A stretch of 22,664 nt of DNA. Source: Thozetella sp. PMI_491. Its lineage: Eukaryota > Ascomycota > Sordariomycetes > Chaetosphaeriales > Chaetosphaeriaceae. Below the pieces are notes generated by a model. It was not told where the DNA came from and made no database searches. It saw only the letters and a program-made list of their open reading frames with translations. Positions 1-7,993 of the stretch are shown one piece after another; position 1 is the stretch's first letter; each line of letters begins with the position of its first letter. Where the stretch lies: contig MU270135.1 of the NCBI GenBank assembly GCA_021432635.1, positions 1 through 22,664 of the forward strand, in the 5' to 3' direction. Position numbers and translations under genes: made by a program.

Positions 1-2835
1 ATAAAGATTAAAAAGGTCTTAGTAAAACTATAAAAGGCTAAGTTATAACTAGATATTAATAAGTATAAATTTAAATATTAATTAGTAAAATATCTAGGTT
101 TTATTATTATTATAGGTAAAGAAATTAAGATAAATCTTAAAAAGGTTAAATCTATATTATAATAAAAAGCCTTTTAAAATATAAGAGTTATATAATTCTT
201 CTTTAGGTTAACTAACTATTACTAATAGTTTATCTTATACTTTTCTAAGATAATATATCCTTTAATATAGCTTACTTAGAAAGACATCTTATTTTAATAG
301 TCTTTAAAGAAAAAAAAAGCCTTTTAATCCTTAAAAGCTTTATTTATTAAAATAATAGTATTAATATAATTTAACTTAGATATTAAGACTATAATAAAGA
401 CTAATTTATTAAAATAAGTTATAAGAGGTATCCTCTTTTAAAAAGACCTAGAAAGATAATTATAACTAGTAGCTTACTTTTTAAAAAAGAACTTATTAGT
501 TAAATATAATTATAATATAAGTAATAAAGAAATATTAGTTATTATATAATACTTAAAAGAATAAATAGTTAAACTAAAGAGTATATAATAGTTTATAATA
601 TTAATAAATTATAAGAACTTAAAAAAGTTTATAACTAAATAATATCTTATAAAGAAATAGGCTTAATAAGCCTAGTTTTTAGCTAACTTTTACTTTAACC
701 TAGCTTTTAGACTAAGATATTTAGCTAAAGTATTAAATATCTTATCCTAAAGAAAATAAAACTATTTAAGTAACTTATTTAATAAATAACTAATAAAAAG
801 AGAGATTTATATATTTAACCCTAATATAAATAAGTTTAACACTTTATTATAAAACTAATAAGTATAAATTATATTAATAAGAATAATAAAAACCCTACTA
901 GTATTAAATCTCTTTTTATAAGATAATCTTTTAAGAGCTAAATAAGATTAAGCTTTATTATAAGATAAAGAATATATTTAAATCTTTTAAGCTATATAAG
1001 ATAAAGTATATATTTTCTCACCTAAGCTTTAGTTATAGTTATTAATTAATAAAAGTAAAATCTAAGAAAGACTACTTAAATATTATAACTAAATATAAAT
1101 TCTAAACTATAAGCCTCTTTATATAAAGTTATTATAAAAAATATATAACTTATTAATAAAGAGGTATTTTAGTTAATATAATCTATAAGTTATTATATTA
1201 TAAAAATTTTCTAGCTTAATATTTCTTAAGATATATAATACTTTATATAAAACTATAATACTTATAAAAGAGCTAAAGTATAAAGAAAAAGAAAATAAGG
1301 ACTTTTAAAGCTATTATTAATCCTTAAATAGATTTAATAAGAGATTTTTATAGACTTTATTATAAACTTTCCCCTTAAAAAACTCTTAAGAGCTATAAAT
1401 ATTATAGTTATTATTAACTAGCTAATATAATCTATATATAAGTAGATTATATAAGTGAATAGATTACTTTAAAATATATATAAAATCGAGAATTTCTTAG
1501 CTTTTTAACACTATTAAATTAAATTAGATAATTATAAAATATAAATTATACTCTTTAAAGATAATAATAAACTTATATTTATTTTCTTTAGACTTTTTAA
1601 AAATTCTCTTAGCTATAAATTAAAAAAGTAGAGAATAAAATTCTCTACTTTAATTTATTTTCTTAATAGATTTATTAAAAAATATTTTAAATTTTAAAAT
1701 AAAATCTTAACAGATATAAATACCTATATAAATAACTATATATAAGTTATATAATACTTAAGTAAAAGTTAATAATGTTAAAAAGCTAAGAAATCTTTGA
1801 TTTTATATGTGTTTTAAAGTGATTTATCTACTTATATAATCTACTTATATATAGATTATATTAGGTAAGAGAGTTATATATAAAGCTATAATCTTTATTA
1901 TAGTTAAAATAATAGCTAAATAATTTATATAAACCTTTATATAATATTATAAGTTTTTAAAGAGAATTATCTCTAATTATAATATATAATTTATAAGCTA
2001 ATTTTAAAAAAGACTATATAATTTACTTATAATTATATAATACTTATTAACTATATATTAGCTAGAAACTAATAGGATAATTAAAAGGATAAATTAAAAA
2101 CTAAAAGTATATATTAAAATATTTACTTTATATATCTAAAACAACTAAGAAATATTACTATTAATAGTAAAGCTTTTAACTAATAATAAAGATAATACTT
2201 CTATTAGGCTTAGCTTATTCTTCTTAGTTTATAAGTATAATATTAATATAATTAAGATCTAAGAGATTAATAGCTTTAACACTTAGTAGTTACTAGTAAT
2301 AAGAGTAGATAAAACCTTAAAAAAGCTATAAACTACTTAAAACTAATATATAATAGCTATAATTATTATATAAAAATAATATAATATAGATTAAAAATAT
2401 TAACTAGTAATAATAATATAAAAAAATAACCTAGTTTAGTTAAACTTAAAGAATATCTATATAAACTAAGTCTTAAAAAAATTTAACTAGAAGAATATTA
2501 AGTTTAAAGTAATAAGTAAAGTAAGATTATATATATATTAATTAAATATATTATTTAAAATATATAATATATTTTATATAAGCTTATTATACCTTATTTT
2601 AACTAACTTACTATTATTATAAATATTATTATTATATAAGCTACTTATAAAGCTAATAAATAATAAGTCTAAGAAATATAAAATAAAAGAGATTATATAA
2701 ACCTATATAAGCTAAGAGAAGTATTAAATACTAGTAAAATAAACTAAATATTTAAAACTAATATAAGAGCTAATTAATATATTAATAAATACTATAATAC
2801 TAATAGATTTTAAAATAAAATATAGACTAGTTAAG
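1..2835 (+). pseudogene. Ty3/gypsy retrotransposon pol remnant (RT tail, RNase H, integrase, chromodomain), RIP-inactivated
   Basis: Translated with stops ignored, this region is collinear with a fungal Ty3/gypsy Pol. The window opens in the RT thumb (KYLGFIII at about 100, then a patch equivalent to FLGFANFYRRFI at about 200-235). RNase H follows at about 360-690 (VAYFLKKN and NKEILVI patches). The integrase zinc-finger and core are at about 1100-1420 and 1865-2240, with a stretch equivalent to AQLALNN. A GPY/F-like module (KFKVISKV ... FYISLLY) lies at about 2490-2595, and a chromodomain-like stretch (KYKIKEII ... ILVK*TKYLK) at about 2671-2815. Stops are nearly all TAA/TAG at expected Gln or Trp positions. 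The coding strand is +, and the 5' part lies outside the window. A small element interrupts it at 1425-1861, and another frame change lies between about 2000 and 2425. The C-terminal chromodomain suggests a chromovirus-type element. It cannot make protein. Confidence 0.86.
1425..1861. mobile_element. Small TA-flanked element with long terminal inverted repeats (MITE-like), nested in the gypsy integrase
   Basis: About 85 bp at the left end (from CTAATATAATC at 1422 to CTTTTTAACA near 1510) is repeated in inverse orientation at the right end (TGTTAAAAAG near 1778 to GATTATATTAG at 1864), with a few transition-type differences. If TA is the target duplication, the element is 1425-1861. Removing 437 bp plus one TA (439 bp) accounts for the frame change of the gypsy integrase between its left part (frame 1) and right part (frame 2), which supports these borders. 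No transposase is encoded. TA duplication and long inverted repeats suggest a non-autonomous Tc1/mariner-type element; the family is inference. It must be younger than the gypsy insertion. Confidence 0.78.
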
Positions 2836-3255
2836 TTAAATAACAGCTTAAAAAAGAGGAAAAAGGAGAGAAGGAAAGTATTATAATAAGTTAAAGCTAT
2901 ATAGTTTTAAAGTACTTTTAAGCTAGAACTTATAACTATTACTATATAATAGTTAGTATTATAGCTACTAGTTAATAATAGTTATTAAAACTATTTAAAG
3001 TAAGAGAATATTAAACCTTATAAAAAAAGAAGTTAATCTAATAAAACTACTTAAAAAAAAGGACTAGTTAAACCTAAGGAAGGGTTAAACCTTATAGAGA
3101 AAGAAGTTTATTTAACTAAACTATCTAAAGAGAAAAGACTAGTTAAACTAGAGAGGGAGGAGTTAAGAGATTATAAAAATCTTAAGGAGAGTACTTTTAA
3201 AAGCCTTTCCTCTCTTCTTCTTATTAAGACCTTTTTCTTTTAAGCTAAGAGTATT
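2836..3255. other. RIP-altered AT-rich stretch without assignable gene; contains a 74-bp imperfect tandem duplication
   Basis: This lies between the gypsy chromodomain and the hAT transposase remnant and could hold the gypsy 3' end or the far end of the hAT element. I could not find an LTR or a terminal repeat. An approximately 74-bp unit beginning TTAAACCTTATA occurs at 3011 and again at 3085 with small differences. The + strand is purine-rich (AAAGAGAAAAG, GGAGGAGTTAAG) and would read as Lys/Glu-rich, but I see no recognisable protein. Confidence 0.55.
3011..3160. repeat. Two imperfect tandem copies of a 74-bp unit
   Basis: Copy 1 starts TTAAACCTTATAAAAAAAGA at 3011, copy 2 starts TTAAACCTTATAGAGAAAGA at 3085. 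Both continue with GAAGTT, an AT-rich middle, and AAAAGGACTAGTTAAAC or AAAAGACTAGTTAAAC. Confidence 0.65.
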
Positions 3256-3259
3256 TATT

Positions 3260-4080
3260 AGTTAGATAATATATTAAATATAACTATTATATTTAGCTTT
3301 AAACCCTTATATAAAGTTGTTATTTTTAATTATTTTAATAAGAGTATTATTATTAAAGGTATTATCTTAAGTAATATTAAAAATATTAGATATTTTTAAA
3401 CTATAAAGCTTTAAGATATTTATAAGCTTAATATATATATATTATTTAGTATAGCTTTTAATAAGCTTATTAAAGCTAATTAGCTTATAATTTAGCTTAT
3501 ATTCTTAATTAATATATATTAAAATTAAGTTAAAATAAACTATTTAATTATTAATAGTTTAAATATTAAGTATAAGTAAAAAAGTACTATTATTATTTAT
3601 ATAGTTTTTAAGCTTAAAAGTAAGTATATTTAAGGCTTTTTTATAGCTTTTATTAAGTATATCCTTTATTTTTTATTAATTTATAACTAGTATAGATTTA
3701 TTATAATAGTTTAATAAGTTTTAAAACAACTCTAAGTTTAATATATTAAAAGATAGGTTATTTTTAATAATAAAGTTTAATATTTTATATAAAGCTTTAT
3801 CTTTGTTAAATTCTTATATAATAGTAGATCTTATATATTTTTACCTTTTTAATTACTTAAAAAAGCTTTTTTTAAGTAGTATATTAGCTTTATTAATCTA
3901 GTCTTTTCTAATTCTTTATTATAAGTAATATTAAAGTAGTTTCTTTTATAATAAGTAATATAATTAGAGGATTAAAAGCCTAATAATTTCTTAATATTTT
4001 TATAAGAGTATATTATACACTTTATATAGATTTTTCTTTCTTTATTAAAATTAATTAATTATAAAGTTTAAGTAAATAAG
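3260..4080 (-). pseudogene. hAT-family transposase remnant, RIP-inactivated
   Basis: On the - strand, with stops ignored, one frame reads as a hAT transposase. A stretch compatible with a BED zinc finger region lies at about 4035-3850. FNKDKALYKILNFIIKNNLSF follows at about 3813-3750, matching the conserved start of the hAT catalytic region. Around 3385-3350 comes FNIT*DNTFNNNTLIKII, the typical ITTDNASNN-like block carrying a catalytic Asp. A patch resembling the conserved (R)CIAHIINL region (read as YI*YII) lies at about 3290-3270. The C-terminal dimerisation (hATC) domain is not visible, so the copy is truncated or too altered. The many TAA/TAG codons are at plausible Gln/Trp positions. 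It sits beside the 3' end of the gypsy remnant and opens toward a terminal-repeat-like sequence at 4922. Family assignment rests on motif order read by eye, not on a search. Confidence 0.72.
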
Positions 4081-4151
4081 CTTTTATTAAATATATATAT
4101 ATTATTATTAAGTAATTTAAAACTAGCTTTATTATATTTAGATTCTTTATA

Positions 4152-4205
4152 TATATTTTACTAGCTAGTTAATTAACTAGTTAATTAGCTAGTTAATTTA
4201 CTATT
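4152..4205. repeat. Short TAGTTAAT-type direct and palindromic repeats
   Basis: CTAGTTAATTAACTAGTTAA and variants recur several times in about 50 bp. The stretch lies upstream of the hAT coding remnant, inside the presumed transposon. Confidence 0.6.
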
Positions 4206-4734
4206 TAACTAGCTTACTTTATCTAATATTTATAAATCTTTTATTATAATAGAGGGAATAACTAGTAAAGTAGAGCTATAAGATCTATTAAAAGCTATAC
4301 TAATATAAGTGGTTTAAGTAGTTTAAGTAATAATAGATAAGTAAAAGTAAAAGAGTGTAAAATAAGGGGGTAGTTTTCTTTATATAGTTTTATTATATAA
4401 ATCTAAAAGATTCTAGTAAAATCTAGTTTATTATTAATTATATATATAATTAGTTAGCTTATATATTTATTATAAAATATTTTAAAGCTTACATCTAAGA
4501 TTATTAATTATTATTAAATAATAGAAACTAATAAAATCTTATAAAAGCTTTTAGATTTCTCTTAAAATTTTACTTATAAATAGATTAATAATTATATTAT
4601 TAATATATATTTATATTATACTTATTTTATATTATATATTAAAGTTAATATAATTTTTATATATATTTTTATAAATTAAATTATAATTTAAATTAAATAT
4701 TTAAATAAATTATATTATTAATTTAAAAACTATA

Positions 4735-4922
4735 GTTTTCCTTAGTTTAGTTCTTACTAAAACTAATACTAGTCTAGTTTAGTTTAGTAAAAACTAGACC
4801 CACTTTAGTTTAGTTTTTATTAAAACTAAAACTAGCCTAGTTTTATTTTATAAAAACTAATACTAAACTAACTAAGAAAATTAAAACTAAAACTAAAAAC
4901 TAGAAACTAAAATCACAACCCT
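4735..4922 (-). repeat. Probable hAT subterminal repeats and 5' terminal end
   Basis: Many interleaved copies of CTAGTTTTAGTTT and its reverse complement form an imperfect inverted repeat over about 185 bp. On the - strand the region begins TAGGGTTGTGATTTTAGTTT at about 4922, which resembles a fungal hAT end of CAGGGTTGTG type with the first CA changed to TA. hAT transposases bind short subterminal repeats, and the orientation fits the transposase at 3260-4080. The 8-bp target duplication and the opposite end were not found. Confidence 0.5.
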
Positions 4923-5760
4923 AGATATTAGATATAGTATTTACTGTGTGGATTAATAGTTTATATATATATATACCTAGCTTTTAAAGCTTGCTAAAGA
5001 TTAATTATCTTATATAAAGAATTAAAACTTTAAATTTAGACTAAATATTTAATATAGCTATAATTTTATATATTATATAATATATTATAATTTCTCTTAT
5101 CCTTTATTAATTAAAACTATAAAAACTAGCTTATAACTTTAAAAATAATAATAATAAAAATATACTAATAGCTTAAATAATACCTTTTTACTTTAGCTTA
5201 GCCTTACTTATATAAAGTAAAAGTAACTTATATTTATAATACTTAAATACTATAATAAAATATATTAAAAAGAAAGAATATAATTATTATAATAACATAG
5301 CGTCTATTTATTTCTTACTATTATATTTTATATTAAAGATAGAGAGAAGCACAAAGCAGAGCTAGTGTGATTAATACCTATAACACTACACACACTACTA
5401 TTATAGTCTAGTAGCTATAGTGTAGATCTAATACACCTACTAGTATTTAGCTCTTGTATAGGGCTATTAAAGCAGTATAAGTCTAGTGGTACATGGGAAG
5501 GATAGCTATCAATAAATAACGATAAGGTTATAGCTTTGACTATAGCAAATAGAAACATGTAGGATAGGGATAAACCTTATAATAAAGGTAAAAGAATGGA
5601 TTAGTTGGTTGGTTTTATCTAGGAAAAGCAAACTAATAGTAAATTAATGCGATGTAAAAGAATGGTGTATTAAAGCATGTTAAAGCATGAAAAGAAAGGC
5701 ATGAAAAAGCATGGAAAAGAAAGGCATAAAAAAGCATGGAAAAGACATAGAAGAGCATGA
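4923..5760. other. AT-rich transition zone with no recognised gene
   Basis: From 4923 to about 5300 the sequence is simple AT-rich DNA. After about 5290, CA, TG and CG dinucleotides return (ACATAGCGTC, CACAAAGCAGAGC), so RIP damage fades toward the balanced island. No open frame or RNA gene is evident. Confidence 0.6.
5672..5757. repeat. Short tandem repeats of AAAGCATGnAAAAG type
   Basis: GCATG or GCATA recurs seven times in about 85 bp with AAAG-rich spacers (AAAGCATGTTAAAGCATGAA, AAAGCATGGAAAAGAAAGGC). The array marks the left edge of the base-balanced island. Confidence 0.75.
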
Positions 5761-6101
5761 TTCCCGAAAGAAAAGAAAGCTATCCTCCTAAGCTATTTAT
5801 AGCTGGAGCAGGAGGGTATGGATCTAAGCTGGGATCCCGCTTGCTCCGACCACCTTAGGGGCAGAAGAAAAAGCACCAGTGCCATCCCGGACTCAATATT
5901 CAGATATAAGAGTTGTTATCAAGTAGTCGAAGCATACCGTTACGATGTTGTCGCCAGGGGCGCGCACCACGCATGGGGGATTGCGATGTAACTCCTACCG
6001 ACCCCGCTACAATTCCTATGACGGGCCCGGTCGCATGTAATTATACACTGCCCTGACGCGTCGATTGTTTACATCCCTTTCGGGTCGCCCACAACGCGCT
6101 T

Positions 6102-6116
6102 GCTAACACCGCACAG
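6102..6116 (+). other. Candidate intron branch point and 3' splice site of the HMG-box pseudogene
   Basis: GCTAAC is followed nine bases later by the end of CACAG, the usual spacing of fungal branch point and acceptor. The HMG-box reading frame becomes recognisable immediately after it at 6117. Confidence 0.5.
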
Positions 6117-6829
6117 GTCTTCAACCGCCTGGCTACGATCCAGGACTTGATCAAGAGGTTTTCACATAACTATCTTCGTCAGACCAATTTCCTCTTAGGA
6201 AAGGGGACCAACATTGACAAGGAGGTCACGCTCAAGCAGTTCCAGAATATTCTCTCGGCGGCACTAGTACCAGTAGCGGCAGCAGTGCCCATTAAAGAGA
6301 AGAAAGAGTGTAAGAAATATACCCATGACCCCAACCCGCCTAAGCGCCCCCTAACACCATACTTCCTATACATACAGACAGGACGCCCAATCATTACTAA
6401 CGACCTCAGCCAGGACATGCCCAAGGGTGCGGTCCAGGACGAGAACCAGCGGCACTAGTCTGTCATATCGCCTGGCAAGAAAACGGGCTAAAATACGGCC
6501 TACTAGTATAACCTATAGTTATATTGGACGTATATATATTTATATAAGGGCAGTAATGCCTAGACTAAAATATATCGGAGGACGAGGCGCGTAAATACAT
6601 AGATATGTATAATAACAAGCTCCTGTCGGGTATAGCGGCCGGGGAGATGGGTGTTAACGACCAATAGGCGATCGCGGACTAGCTAAACCAGATCAACGCC
6701 GATATCGAGGAGGGCAAGCCTACCAAGACGCCTTAGAAGGGTAAGGCGGCCGGCAAGCGTAAGACGTGTACGCTGGCGGTTGAGCGATCTGGGTTCTGTT
6801 TATTTGGTGGCTACGATAATACCTCTTGA
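6117..6829 (+). pseudogene. HMG-box chromatin protein pseudogene (HmbB-like architecture)
   Basis: The open part to 6455 reads VFNRLATIQDLIKRF, then a helix with RQTNFLLGKG, then a basic linker and DPNPPKRPLTPYFLYIQTGR, the start of an HMG box (helix I). An N-terminal region of about 75 residues ahead of a single box resembles Aspergillus HmbB-type proteins. After 6455 the box continues with stops at 6456, 6489, 6504, 6516 and 6561 (SPGKK, Y*YNL*LY, YIYLYKG). A 1-base deletion in an A-run near 6565 then shifts the frame. The tail follows with SEDEARKYIDMYNNK, stops at 6665, 6680 and 6734, a GKAAGKRKT basic stretch, and a final TGA at 6827. A plausible acceptor (GCTAACACCGCACAG, 6102-6116) precedes the first residues; the 5' exon was not identified. 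The stops are mostly TAG at Gln/Trp positions, as RIP-type C-to-T changes would give. It cannot make a full protein. Confidence 0.86.
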
Positions 6830-7230
6830 CGTTAGGATATCTGTGGGGTGAGGACGGACAGACGAGAGCGGGAGAAGACCTAGAAGTGCGGAGAAATACG
6901 AATAGGCCGTGTAGCAGAGTCTCAGCTGGCATGGGTAGGTGCTGACTGGGTTGTGATACGTCCTCACGGGCAATCCATTCTCTCGCTGGTCTATCACAGA
7001 ATGACTGCGAAGTTGTTAAAAGAATGTATTTGGTCGGTCTAGCTTCAGGTCTAGGAAGGCAAAAGAGTGTGTTCCTTATACGGTCATAAGAGGGTTTCTT
7101 GGCTGATGGCCAATCACGGAAGAAAGGAAAAGGAGAAATAGATGCTTCCTAGCCCAAGAATGTCCTGCCACGCGGAGGCAATAGAATTATAATTAGGCAC
7201 CAGTCTCCAGCTCATCTTCTTCGCGCTCAG
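6830..7230. other. Intergenic interval, no gene recognised
   Basis: This is the tail-to-tail interval between the + strand HMG-box pseudogene and the - strand secreted-protein gene, so it should hold both 3' regions. Short overlapping ORFs on the - strand at 6720-6997 have no signal, domain or codon pattern that I recognise. Confidence 0.6.
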
Positions 7231-7243
7231 TTAATCGAGGGTT

Positions 7244-7314
7244 CTAAAGACCGAAGAGTGTTAGAAATGTTCAATCACTCTGACAAAACAAATACAAAGA
7301 TAACTACAGCTTAC
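7244..7314 (-). other. Candidate 71-nt terminal intron of the secreted-protein gene
   Basis: On the - strand, GTAAGC begins at 7314, the branch-point motif CTAAC is at 7264-7260, and the acceptor TTTAG ends at 7244. Size and spacing are typical of filamentous ascomycete introns. Splicing would remove the in-frame TAA, join CG to A (Arg kept) and add Thr-Leu-Asp before a TAA at 7233-7231. Without splicing the protein ends ...NGKR. Transcript data would decide. Confidence 0.55.
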
Positions 7315-7862
7315 CGCTTGCCATTGGTGCCGCGGTTACAGAACTTATTACCCGGAGAGGTACAGAACCACTCGTAGCCATACTGATCACGACCGTCGGA
7401 GTCGTAGTAAAGCTCATAACCAGGAATATTGGCGCCGCAGATATTGTTGATATCGTTAAAGGACTGCCAGGCACCAACGCTGCTGCACACCTGGGTATGG
7501 TCCTTCAGGTTGCAAAAGTAGGCCACGGAGCAGCCCACGATAGAGTAAAAGTCACGGCCGGAACCAACCGCGGCACCGGGGCCGCACTGATTCGCAAGCG
7601 CCGTGGCTGCTGCACCATTGTCGTTTGGATTGAGATTACCCTCGAAGCCCAAGCAAGTTACAACGCCACTGCCTGTGCGCTTCTCCGCTGTTGCGCTGCG
7701 GATGGCAAAGGCGCGCTTCGTGATGTTGACATCGCTGATGCGCGTGTGGATCTCACTGCCATCCTCAGCGTAGCTGACCTCATAGACTCCGTCGGTCGTG
7801 CCAGTGGGAATCTGAAAGGCTACGACAGCCGAGACAAGGGAAACGAGGACGGAGAAGCGCAT
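7311..7862 (-). CDS. Small secreted cysteine-rich protein (effector candidate), 183 aa as one exon
   Basis: The protein starts MRFSVLVSLVSAVVAFQIPT, a clear signal peptide with probable cleavage near residue 15. An acidic pro-like segment (DGVYEVSYAEDGSEIHTRI) carries a sequon NIT at 46-48. It is followed by two dibasic sites, KR at 49-50 and KR at 61-62, typical of Kex2 processing. The mature part (about 63-183) has eight cysteines at 70, 93, 111, 117, 126, 142, 167 and 175, enough for four disulfides, and Gly/Asn/Asp/Tyr-rich loops such as GYELYYDSDGRDQYGYEWF. The ATG context is CACCATGC, with a TATA box about 125 bp upstream. No stop or frameshift breaks it, although the neighbouring HMG gene and all transposons are broken. 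The last codons CGG TAA overlap a good splice donor, so the real end may be at 7231 (186 aa, ending TLD). I do not recognise the family, and function is unknown. Confidence 0.85.
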   Translation of the reverse strand: MRFSVLVSLVSAVVAFQIPTGTTDGVYEVSYAEDGSEIHTRISDVNITKRAFAIRSATAEKRTGSGVVTCLGFEGNLNPNDNGAAATALANQCGPGAAVGSGRDFYSIVGCSVAYFCNLKDHTQVCSSVGAWQSFNDINNICGANIPGYELYYDSDGRDQYGYEWFCTSPGNKFCNRGTNGKR

Positions 7863-7983
7863 GGTGATGTTTTTGACTTCGTTTAAGTGTTAGTATGGGA
7901 GAACGGGCTGGAGAAGGGGGGCTGGAGGGTGTAGGTGATCGATGCTGGTAGAGATGGAAAGCTTTGATAGGGAAGGTCTTCAT

Positions 7984-7993
7984 CTTTATATAC
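7984..7993 (-). promoter_or_regulatory. TATA box and pyrimidine-rich leader of the secreted-protein gene
   Basis: On the - strand GTATATAAAG lies about 122-131 bp upstream of the ATG. The DNA between is CT-rich (CCTCCAGCCCCCCTTCTCC), as often seen around fungal transcription starts. Confidence 0.6.

Noticed and set aside
6147..6458. 103-codon ORF as an intact small HMG gene
   Set aside because: It starts on TTG inside a longer open frame, ends in helix I of the HMG box, and the rest of the domain continues past the stop, so it is part of a pseudogene.
7497..7886. 129-codon + strand ORF
   Set aside because: It is the antisense of the secreted-protein gene; the - strand frame has the signal peptide, cysteine pattern and promoter.
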